Assembly (NCBI GenBank): GCA_002173095.1
Contig: NHBK01000009.1
Coordinates: forward strand, 496,001-560,000
Direction of reading: 5' to 3'
Source of the DNA: Hyphomonadaceae bacterium TMED5
GTDB lineage: Bacteria; Pseudomonadota; Alphaproteobacteria; Caulobacterales; Hyphomonadaceae
DNA length: 64,000 nt
Positions 55,216-63,025 of this stretch are shown here, one piece after another. A program made the translations under genes and the position numbers. The number at the start of each line of letters is the position of its first letter. Within the stretch, counting starts at the first letter, position 1. The notes below the pieces were generated by a model. That model did not search any database, was not told where the DNA came from, and worked only from the letters and a program-made list of their open reading frames with translations.

Positions 55216-57354
55216 ATGAAATATATTAGCTGGCTACCACTCGTGTGCGCATTCGCCGGAACGGCTGTCGCACAGGCGCCTGATGAAGAGCTGCGAGAGA
55301 ATACAATTATTGTCACCACGCCGGGCGCAGAGCGCACCGCAGGTGAGCTGATCTCTAATGTGACGGCGGTTGGCCGCGATGAGCTGGTTGCCGATTTGCA
55401 GGGCACGCTGGGCGATACGCTAGACAAACAGCCAGGTGTGTCGACGACGTTTTTCGGTGCGGGCTCTAGTCGCCCAATCTTGCGCGGGCTTGGTTCGGAG
55501 CGCGTACTTGTTCTGACAAACGGGCTCGGCGTGATTGATGCGTCAGCGGCGTCTCCTGATCATCAGGTCAGTTCTGACGGTATCGATGCTGAGCGCGTTG
55601 AGATTCTGCGTGGCCCTGCTGCGCTGGCGTATGGCGGTCAGGCCATTGGCGGCGTCGTCAATGTGATTGATGGGCTGATTGTTGAAGATCTGCCGGAAGA
55701 GGCGGTCAGTGGACAGCTCTATTCAGCTTATAACAGCGTGAATGACGGCAGCGAAATCGCAGGCCGTGGCCAGTTCACTTTTGGCGATTTCGTACTGACC
55801 CTGTCTGCGTCTCAGCGCGATTTTGATGATTACGACATTCCGGGGTTTGCCGAGTCTGAGGCTTTCCATGAAGCCGAAGGTCATGAAGACCATGACGAGG
55901 AAGACCATGAAGACGAAGAAGATCATGAGGAAGAAGAGGAAATTCGCGACACGCTGACGAACTCCTTCCTGTCGACGAACACTTATTCTGCGGGTCTGTC
56001 TTACATCTTTGAAAATGGCTATGTGGGCCTCGCCGTGCGTCGTCAGGAGTCTGAATATGGCTTGCCGGGTCACAGCCATGATCATGAGCACGAAGAAGAT
56101 CACGAAGACGAGGAAGATCATGATCACGAGGAAGAAGAGCATGCTGACGAGAATGCTTTCATCGACCTCGAACAGACCCGCATTGATCTGCAGGCTGGTC
56201 TTCGTTTCCAGGATGGTATCGTCCGCGCGATTGATGCTCGCTTTTCAGCATCCGATTATGAGCACGCTGAATATGAAGCACCGGGTGAAATCGGAACGCA
56301 GTATTTCAGTGAAGGCTATGAAGGCCGCGTAGAGCTGGATCATGCTTTTGGCGAAGTCTTCGGTACGGCAGGTCTTCAATTCTCCAGCACGGAATTCCGC
56401 GCTGATGGTGAAGAGGCCTTCATCACGCCGACAGATTCAGAAGAGCTGAGCCTGTTTGTTTATGAAACCCGCGAATGGGAAAACGGCTTCGGTGTTGAGG
56501 GCGGTGCGCGTCTGGAAAACGTCTCGCGTGACAATGAGGTCTATGGCGAGCGGTCGTTTGACCTGCTCAGCGGGTCCATTGGTGTTCACCAGCACTGGGA
56601 GAACGGCTTCTTTATTGGGGCGCAAATCTCACTGACAGAACGTGCGCCAAACCAGAGCGAGTTGTTTGCGGATGGCGCACACCTTGCGACGGATCAGTAT
56701 CAGGTGGGTAATCCAGACTTCGATGCCGAGCAGGGGCTCAACTATGAGGGCACAGTGCGCTGGCAGGATGACAATCTGAGCCTTGGTCTGAACCTGTTCC
56801 ATACTGAGTTTGATGGCTTTATCTTCCTGACGCCGGGCGAAACACTGGTCGACGGTGTGCTGGTTGATGAAATCGATGAAGTCGCTGTTTATCTGTTCGC
56901 GCAGGAAGATGCGGACTTCAATGGTGGTGAGATTTACGGCTCCTACCATCTCGAAGAGGGGCCTTTGGGTGCGCATTGGGATGTGAAGGCCAGCGTGGAC
57001 TTTGTGAATGCAGAGCTCGCAAGCGGAGACAATGTTCCGTATCTGCCGCCTGTCACCATCAATACGGATATCAGCGCTGACTGGGGCGCATTCGATGCCG
57101 GTATTGGCCTTGTACATGCGGCTGCTCAAAATCAGACGGGCGAAGGCCTTCTGGATACCGATGGCTATACGACGGTCGACCTGACTGCGGGTTATGATCT
57201 GGCTGGTTGGGTTCCAAATCTCGATACCGCACGTGTCTTCCTGCAGGCCCGCAATCTGACAGATGAAGAGGTGCGTTATTCGACCTCTGTGCTGAAAGAC
57301 GCGCTTCCAGCACCGGGACAGAATATCCGCGTAGGTTTCTCTGCGGAGTTTTGA
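55216..57354 (+). CDS. TonB-dependent receptor with metal-binding-type loops (ZnuD-like)
   Basis: A 712-residue outer-membrane receptor. Signal peptide cleaved near residue 20 (VAQ/AP); TonB box NTIIVTTPG (about 29-37); plug domain to about residue 155 with RPILRGLGSERVLVL and RVEILRGPAALAYGG; then the 22-strand barrel ending in a C-terminal Phe (FSAEF). Two extracellular-type loops are packed with His, Asp and Glu at about residues 216-243 and 286-312. This is the hallmark of ZnuD-type zinc receptors, although other divalent metals are possible. No inner-membrane metal transporter is in the window. Confidence 0.88.
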   Translation: MKYISWLPLVCAFAGTAVAQAPDEELRENTIIVTTPGAERTAGELISNVTAVGRDELVADLQGTLGDTLDKQPGVSTTFFGAGSSRPILRGLGSERVLVLTNGLGVIDASAASPDHQVSSDGIDAERVEILRGPAALAYGGQAIGGVVNVIDGLIVEDLPEEAVSGQLYSAYNSVNDGSEIAGRGQFTFGDFVLTLSASQRDFDDYDIPGFAESEAFHEAEGHEDHDEEDHEDEEDHEEEEEIRDTLTNSFLSTNTYSAGLSYIFENGYVGLAVRRQESEYGLPGHSHDHEHEEDHEDEEDHDHEEEEHADENAFIDLEQTRIDLQAGLRFQDGIVRAIDARFSASDYEHAEYEAPGEIGTQYFSEGYEGRVELDHAFGEVFGTAGLQFSSTEFRADGEEAFITPTDSEELSLFVYETREWENGFGVEGGARLENVSRDNEVYGERSFDLLSGSIGVHQHWENGFFIGAQISLTERAPNQSELFADGAHLATDQYQVGNPDFDAEQGLNYEGTVRWQDDNLSLGLNLFHTEFDGFIFLTPGETLVDGVLVDEIDEVAVYLFAQEDADFNGGEIYGSYHLEEGPLGAHWDVKASVDFVNAELASGDNVPYLPPVTINTDISADWGAFDAGIGLVHAAAQNQTGEGLLDTDGYTTVDLTAGYDLAGWVPNLDTARVFLQARNLTDEEVRYSTSVLKDALPAPGQNIRVGFSAEF

Positions 57355-57357
57355 GGC

Positions 57358-58650
57358 CTATTCGGAAAAGTGATGGTCCAGCCATTCGAGGAATGGCGAC
57401 CAGTCTTCCGGCGTGATGCCATGCGTTCCCGGCCTGAATTGAAAGGCTAGCGTGGCATCGGGCTGGAAATCATTGAGGTTGCGAGCTGAAAAGGGTTCAG
57501 CACCCAGCAGCTCGTAAACTTCTCCGGCAGCACGTGCCGCTGAGAATGTGCCGCGCGGGTCTGCCCAGCGATCTCGTGCTGAATTCCCCAGCAGAAGCGG
57601 GCGAGGCGCCATGAGTGACACAAGCGCGTGCTGGTCAAACGGCATGTCCGCTTCACGTCCGGCATAAAGCGCATAAGTGGGTGTGAACCAGTGCGGGAAG
57701 GTTTCTGTGATCTCTTCTATGCTTTCGCCGACATTATTCTTCTGAAGCGCTGCACCGCCCGTTCCGGACTGGTGAGAAATGACGCCAGCAATACGTTCAT
57801 CCAGCGCGCCTGCCAGAAGTGAGGACTTCGCTGTACGCGAATGGCCAAACAGAATCACCCGTTCGGCATCCAGCGTATCGCTGGTTTCCACATAATCCAT
57901 GATGCGGGACGCCACCCAGGACCAGACGCCAATCGCAGCATATGGGCCGTGTTCCATAGTGCCCTGACGGATAGAGCCTAAGGCTTCCATGCCTGTAATG
58001 GTGGAGTCCGGAACGACCATGCCCGGATAATATGCGCCAAAGGCAAAGCCGTGGTCGATAATCTCTTCAAGCGGCGGTGTTTCTATATACCGGCCGAAGA
58101 TGAAATGGGCGAGCGAGGACATGACCGGATTGCTCATTTCGCAATAGTCCGGATAGCTGACGCCTTCATCCACTGTGACGCCTTCAAACGGCAGGGTCAT
58201 TGTGTTCGGGCATGAGCCTGCGCCCAGAATGACGGGGTGCGGGCCGGGCGTGTTCGGAATGACAAAGTGCACATCCTGCACAAACTCATGAGCGCCAATT
58301 GTCAGTTTGAGCCGAACGGCTGTAAGCGTCGCTCGGCCGTCCAGAAGATCAGTTGTGATGACACCGTCAGAGAGGAGTTCGGCCTGAACCGGCTCAGGAA
58401 TAGTGCCATAGACCTGACTGAGCAGCATATTGCGCCAGAAGGGGGCGCGTTCGTCCGTCCAGTCCTCTGCAGTGCGCACCTGATCCATAACGCCCATGGG
58501 TTCGAGAAGGTCGGGCTGAGGGCGTGTAGTCTCGGGCGTTGCGCTGACCTTGGGCAGCCCAACCGTGGAACAGCCCACCACCGCCAGAATGATGATGGTG
58601 GCGAGTATTCCTGCGATCCATTTTAGAATGCGCATGCCCGTTTTCCGCAT
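57358..58650 (-). CDS. CE15-like glucuronoyl esterase lipoprotein
   Basis: A 430-residue alpha/beta hydrolase with an N-terminal membrane helix and lipobox VVGC (Cys27). The nucleophile Ser271 is in GHSRTAKSSLL (compare the GCSRxGKGA of CE15). The block WFTPTYALYAGREADMP then FDQHALVSLMAPRPLLLGN matches CE15 enzymes, with His410 in GTHGITPEDW as catalytic base. CE15 enzymes cleave glucuronate-lignin or related esters in hemicellulose or algal glycans. The AGDMPFDQH-like region here is AGREADMPFDQH. It converges on the TonB receptor with a 3-bp gap. Confidence 0.82.
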   Translation of the reverse strand: MRKTGMRILKWIAGILATIIILAVVGCSTVGLPKVSATPETTRPQPDLLEPMGVMDQVRTAEDWTDERAPFWRNMLLSQVYGTIPEPVQAELLSDGVITTDLLDGRATLTAVRLKLTIGAHEFVQDVHFVIPNTPGPHPVILGAGSCPNTMTLPFEGVTVDEGVSYPDYCEMSNPVMSSLAHFIFGRYIETPPLEEIIDHGFAFGAYYPGMVVPDSTITGMEALGSIRQGTMEHGPYAAIGVWSWVASRIMDYVETSDTLDAERVILFGHSRTAKSSLLAGALDERIAGVISHQSGTGGAALQKNNVGESIEEITETFPHWFTPTYALYAGREADMPFDQHALVSLMAPRPLLLGNSARDRWADPRGTFSAARAAGEVYELLGAEPFSARNLNDFQPDATLAFQFRPGTHGITPEDWSPFLEWLDHHFSE

Positions 58651-58738
58651 TGTCTGATCCTCGTATGTTGGCTTTGCCTAACACACGTCTCTGCACAACT
58701 GCTTATCACAAACCTGCGCGCCCTATGTGAGCGCCGGA

Positions 58739-59086
58739 TCAGACGATATCCAACAGGTTTTCGATTGGACGACCGAGCGCTGCCTTGTCGCCATTTATGC
58801 CGATCGGGCGCTGGATAAGGCGCGGATTTTCGGCCATGGCCGCATAGACTTCATCGTCGCTTGCCGTGTCTGGCAGCTCGAATTTTTTCGCATCCTTGTC
58901 GCGCAGGAAGGCACGCGGGCTGTCGGCGCCGAGCTTTTTAGCGATGTCGCGCAATTCATCCACGCTCAGCGCTTCGCTGACATTCATGTATTTGCGGACG
59001 TCATAGCTGATCCCTTTTTCGTCCAGCAGGACGAGGCCATTACGCGAGGTAGAACAGCTTGGGTTGTGAAGCACGGTATAGGTCAT
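58739..59086 (-). CDS. ArsC-family arsenate reductase
   Basis: A 115-residue thioredoxin-fold protein. The catalytic Cys11 lies in NPSCSTSRN with Arg15 in the ArsC position, and RKYMNVSEALSVDELRDIAKKLG plus RPIGINGDKAALGRP complete the glutaredoxin-dependent ArsC signature. It could reduce arsenate to arsenite or act as an unspecialised YffB-like protein. No arsenite pump or ArsR gene is adjacent, so a dedicated resistance operon is not seen. Confidence 0.85.
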   Translation of the reverse strand: MTYTVLHNPSCSTSRNGLVLLDEKGISYDVRKYMNVSEALSVDELRDIAKKLGADSPRAFLRDKDAKKFELPDTASDDEVYAAMAENPRLIQRPIGINGDKAALGRPIENLLDIV

Positions 59087-59142
59087 ATCGGATGTCCGTT
59101 TGTCTTGATCGGTCAGCGGTGTGAATGGCGCGAATTGCGCGC

Positions 59143-59850
59143 CTATTCAAGGTCTGAGGCGATACCGTATCCGGTCATGCTCCAATAGACGATGCCGGGG
59201 ACGTTCATTGCTTCGCTGAACAGAACCCATGCGCGCGTTGCAGTATCGTCGTCGCATGTGATGAGTGCCCAGAGATGCTCTTCCAATGGCGTCTCATCTA
59301 CTTCCAGATATGTGTACAGGTCTGTCAGGTCGACCGCATAGCGGACACCGTCTACCGCCATTTCCCCGAAGCCTTCGCCATAATATCGCAGGACGGTGAC
59401 AGTATCGCCCGGCGTCAAATCCAGTATTTCATCCTGCTCAGGATCATCCACAAGCCAGACCTGAATGCTGGTTTCGGTATTCACGCGCTGAGGCAGGGTC
59501 TGATTGGCGACGATAAAATAAAGGTCGTCGGTTTCTACGCGGTCATGATTCCATTGATGAATGGTCGCGCTCTGGTCCAGCGGGCAGGACAGATCTGGCG
59601 GGCCGGAGGGATCAGGCTCAAAGCGTGCGGGAAGAATGACATTGGCGCCTTCGACGGAGAAACCATCCGGATATTCGCCGGGCCATAGCTCATCCACATT
59701 CCAGTTTTCACCGTAATACCCAGAGACGACCTCAAGCGGAGGAATATCGGCGGGTGGAGAGCCTGCGGGACGAGAAGCTGTCGGGGCGTCTGTTGTTGGC
59801 TGGCAGGCGCAAAGCGTGAGTGCGAAAAGTGAGGCGTAAACTTGTTTCAA
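59143..59850 (-). CDS. Hypothetical lipoprotein
   Basis: Not recognised. TTG 59850 is chosen as start: GGGGGA lies 5 bp upstream and it gives a compact lipoprotein signal (LFALTLCACQ, Cys16), whereas the longer ATG frame adds an uncharacteristic leader. The 235-residue product is acidic, Trp-containing and beta-rich after a Pro-rich linker (about residues 23-40). Function unknown. Confidence 0.65.
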   Translation of the reverse strand: MKQVYASLFALTLCACQPTTDAPTASRPAGSPPADIPPLEVVSGYYGENWNVDELWPGEYPDGFSVEGANVILPARFEPDPSGPPDLSCPLDQSATIHQWNHDRVETDDLYFIVANQTLPQRVNTETSIQVWLVDDPEQDEILDLTPGDTVTVLRYYGEGFGEMAVDGVRYAVDLTDLYTYLEVDETPLEEHLWALITCDDDTATRAWVLFSEAMNVPGIVYWSMTGYGIASDLE

Positions 59851-60018
59851 TGTCGTCCCCCATAGACTTTCTGAACCAGACAGGCCTTCCATTCTGGTCG
59901 CGCCAGATAAGCCCTGCTAAACCAGCCATAAATCAGTTCGCAGGGAACTGAAATGACTGATAAACTGTTGGTCTGACAGACCTGTTTCAAAATCAAAACA
60001 CTAAGGCTCAAAACCTGT

Positions 60019-61566
60019 ATGTCTCAAGAACGCCGTAAATCCTCCGTCACAGTCCGTAATGCTGAGCTCGCCGACATTCCTGGCATCGTCGCTCTCACGG
60101 GCCGGATCTATAAGGATGAGCCACCCTACACACCGGGCATGATTCAGGGGCAGATCACCAAGTTTCCAAGCGGGCAGTTTGTTGTCGAATATGATGGCGA
60201 TATTGTCGGCTATGCTGCCAGCTTCCGAATTTCCGAGCGCCTTTGTATGGGCGCTCACACCTGGGATTCCATCACCGGCGGTGGGTATGGCGCGCGGCAC
60301 AGCCCGAAAGGGTCATGGCTCTATGGAATGGAAGTGTGCGTGGACCCGGATCGCCGGCGTCTGCGCATTGGTCAGCGCCTTTATGATGCGCGCCAGAGCC
60401 TGTGTGAATCCAGGGATATTAAAGGCATTGTCTTTGGTGGCCGCCTGCCGGGCTGGGCGCGTCGCAAACGCAAATATCCTGACCCTGTCGATTACGTAAA
60501 AGCGGTCGAAGAGAAGAAAATCACCGACCCGACTGTCAGCTTCCATCTGAAGCAGGGCTTTGAATGTATCGGCGTTCTGAAAGGCTATGCCCCGGATGAT
60601 ACGCCGTCGGGCGGTTTTGCGACCCATATGGTCTGGCGCAATCCGTATTACACCGATGATGCCAATCAGAAAAAGCCAAAGCACTTCCAGACAGAATCTG
60701 TGCGCATTTGTACGGTTCAGTTCCAGCAGCGCATGGTGAAGGACTTTGAAGAGTTCATGGGCAATGTGGAATACTTCACAGATGTCGCGGCGGATTATCG
60801 CTGTGACTTTGTGGTCTTCCCGGAGCTGTTCACGCTTCAGCTTCTGGCCTTTGAGGAAAAACGCCTGTCAGCTGTTGAGGCGATTGAAAGCCTCACCCAA
60901 TACACGCCGCGTTTCGTGGATGAAATGCGCCAGCTCGCCATCAGCTATAATATCAACATTATTGGCGGGTCTCACCCGACCCGTACCGATGATGGCGATA
61001 TTCAGAACGTGGCCTATGTCTTCCTGCGTGATGGCTCTGTCCATGCGCAGGAGAAAATCCATCCAACGCCGGATGAGCGCAGCTGGTGGGGCATTAAAGG
61101 CGGCGATGAGCTTCAGACCATTCTGACAGATTGCGGCCCGATTGGCGTTCTGATCTGCTACGATTCAGAATTCCCTGAACTGGCGCGTAAACTGGCCGAT
61201 GAGGGTGCGCGAATTCTCTTCGTGCCATATTGTACAGACAGCCGTCCGGGCCATTTGCGCGTGCGCTATTGCTGTCAGGCGCGGGCGATTGAAAACCAGT
61301 GCTATGTCGTGACCTCTGGCAATGTGGGCAACCTGCCGAACGTTGAGAATATGGACGTGCAATATGCCCAGTCCGCCATTTTGACGCCGTGCGATCTGCC
61401 ATTCGCGCGCGATGGTATCGCCGCGGAGGCCAGTGAGAATGTTGAGACGGTGATCATGTCTGATCTCGACCTTCAGGACCTGAACTGGGCACGGGCGGAA
61501 GGCAGCGTCCAAAACCTGCGCGATCGCCGCTTTGACCTTTACAAAACCCAATGGAAGGGCAGCTAG
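60019..61566 (+). CDS. GNAT acetyltransferase fused to nitrilase-family hydrolase
   Basis: A 515-residue two-domain fusion. Residues 1 to about 220 form a GNAT domain (ELADIPGIVALTGRIY, then GMEVCVDPDRRRLRIGQRLYDAR). From about residue 230 comes a carbon-nitrogen hydrolase domain with the full Glu-Lys-Cys triad: Glu269 in VFPELF, Lys346 in EKIHPTPDE, Cys380 in LICYDSEFPE. Fusions of this kind are known in proteobacteria but their substrate is not settled. The nitrilase half should hydrolyse an amide or nitrile, perhaps linked to what the GNAT half acetylates. An inositol phosphatase-family gene follows 3 bp later. Confidence 0.9.
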   Translation: MSQERRKSSVTVRNAELADIPGIVALTGRIYKDEPPYTPGMIQGQITKFPSGQFVVEYDGDIVGYAASFRISERLCMGAHTWDSITGGGYGARHSPKGSWLYGMEVCVDPDRRRLRIGQRLYDARQSLCESRDIKGIVFGGRLPGWARRKRKYPDPVDYVKAVEEKKITDPTVSFHLKQGFECIGVLKGYAPDDTPSGGFATHMVWRNPYYTDDANQKKPKHFQTESVRICTVQFQQRMVKDFEEFMGNVEYFTDVAADYRCDFVVFPELFTLQLLAFEEKRLSAVEAIESLTQYTPRFVDEMRQLAISYNINIIGGSHPTRTDDGDIQNVAYVFLRDGSVHAQEKIHPTPDERSWWGIKGGDELQTILTDCGPIGVLICYDSEFPELARKLADEGARILFVPYCTDSRPGHLRVRYCCQARAIENQCYVVTSGNVGNLPNVENMDVQYAQSAILTPCDLPFARDGIAAEASENVETVIMSDLDLQDLNWARAEGSVQNLRDRRFDLYKTQWKGS

Positions 61567-61569
61567 AGC

Positions 61570-62403
61570 ATGCGCTTTTCGGGGAGTGATCTCGACTATC
61601 TCATTGCGACCGCCAAAGAGGCCGCAGCGAGCGAAATTCTCCCCCGTTTCCATGCCATTGCCGCAGCAGACATATCGGTGAAAGACCGGTCCATTGATGT
61701 GGTGACCGAGGCCGATACGCGCGCAGAAGCACTCATCAAGAAACAGCTCGCCGCTAAATTTCCCGGCGCGCTGATTGTCGGTGAAGAAAGCTATGAGGCC
61801 GATAAATCCATTATGGATGGTTTGGCTGAGGCAGACCTTGCTTTCGTGATCGACCCGGTAGACGGCACGATGAACTTTATTGATGGCCTTGCCATGTTTG
61901 GCACGATTATCGCCGTGGTCGCAAAGGGGGAAACCATTGCGGGCGTGCTGCATGACCCGGTTCAGAAGCAGCAGCTTCTGGCCGTGAAGGGCAGCGGCGC
62001 GTTTCAGCGTAGCGCGGATGGGGCTGAGGTGCGGGCTAAAACTCTGCCTGCTGCGCCAATCTCTGAGATGAAAGGGCTCTTTTCATGGAGCTTCTTTCCA
62101 GAACCTTTGCGTACCGAAATGCCGGGGCGTTTCTCTAAATTCCGGCATGGCCTTTCGACGAATTGTTCGGTGTTTGACTATTGGCTGCTGGCCATGGGCA
62201 AATATCATGTCATGGGCAATGCGGCCGGGCAGTTATGGGACCATCTGGCTGGCGTTCTGATCCATCAGGAAGCAGGCGGCTATGTCGTCCGATTTGGTGG
62301 CTCGCCTTATGATGCGACGTGCCGGGGCGGCAATGTTTTGTGCGCGCCGGACAAAGACAGCTGGGACGCGGTTATGCGCGAAGTTGTTGAACCACCGCGC
62401 TGA
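61570..62403 (+). CDS. Inositol monophosphatase-family phosphatase
   Basis: A 277-residue member of the Mg-dependent IMPase family. The metal-binding motifs are GEES (first Glu) and DPVDGTMNFIDG (the DPxDGT motif), with WDHLAGVLIHQEAGG as the C-terminal motif. It hydrolyses a small sugar or nucleotide phosphate (inositol phosphate, histidinol phosphate or 3-phosphoadenosine type); which is not resolved. Its 3' end overlaps the convergent mdaB-like gene by 32 bp. Confidence 0.88.
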   Translation: MRFSGSDLDYLIATAKEAAASEILPRFHAIAAADISVKDRSIDVVTEADTRAEALIKKQLAAKFPGALIVGEESYEADKSIMDGLAEADLAFVIDPVDGTMNFIDGLAMFGTIIAVVAKGETIAGVLHDPVQKQQLLAVKGSGAFQRSADGAEVRAKTLPAAPISEMKGLFSWSFFPEPLRTEMPGRFSKFRHGLSTNCSVFDYWLLAMGKYHVMGNAAGQLWDHLAGVLIHQEAGGYVVRFGGSPYDATCRGGNVLCAPDKDSWDAVMREVVEPPR

Positions 62404-62971
62404 TCGCCTCGTCAAACCGGCTCAAATCTTCTTCAAAAGTCGGGTTTTTATTCACGTCGAAGGCGGCAAAAGTCGGCAGCGGCTGCAGGTCGAAAAAGGC
62501 GAAATTGATGTGAAGCGGGGCGAGCAGATCATCAATTGAACGACCTGCGAACAGGCGCTGGGATGTGTCATCAAAGGCGGTTCGCGGTGCGTTCAGCGTG
62601 GCCGACAGCATATATCGGGTATCGCCCATCAGGCCGCCGGAGCCGTATTGCTTTGTCGGGTCTTTGCGCGACCGGCCATCGCCTTTGGCAAGGCGGCCAT
62701 CCATGCCAGCGGTATACACCTCATCGAGGTATTTCTTGAGCGACCAGGGCGGCCCCATAGAATTGACCGGAAACTGAAGGAAGATCAGGTCGGCCCAAAG
62801 CTGGCTCTCTACCTCTTTTTCCAGATCATAGGCGTAGCATGTTTTGACGAGCCGTGTGGCAAAGCCTTCGCTTTCAAACGCCGCCCGGGCGCGAGAGAGA
62901 TACATCTCATTCAGCTTGCCGGGTGAGGTCGGGAAAGGCTGGTGCCCATTGATGAGGAGGATGTTCTTCAT
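62372..62971 (-). CDS. NAD(P)H quinone reductase, MdaB-like
   Basis: A 199-residue flavodoxin-fold protein. NILLINGHQPFPTSPGKLNE, LQFPVNSMGPPWSLKKYLDEV and TFAAFDVNKNP identify the MdaB (modulator of drug activity B) family, which reduces quinones by two electrons at FAD. Its 3' end reads through 32 bp of the inositol phosphatase-family gene on the other strand. Confidence 0.88.
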   Translation of the reverse strand: MKNILLINGHQPFPTSPGKLNEMYLSRARAAFESEGFATRLVKTCYAYDLEKEVESQLWADLIFLQFPVNSMGPPWSLKKYLDEVYTAGMDGRLAKGDGRSRKDPTKQYGSGGLMGDTRYMLSATLNAPRTAFDDTSQRLFAGRSIDDLLAPLHINFAFFDLQPLPTFAAFDVNKNPTFEEDLSRFDEAISAVVQQLRA

Positions 62972-63025
62972 GCGAGCAGCCGAACATGGCTGGCGTCTAC
63001 ATGCAACCGCGCAGGGGCGATGCGT

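Noticed and set aside
58739-59086. Arsenic resistance operon
   Set aside because: Only an ArsC-like gene is present, without arsB/acr3 or arsR next to it.
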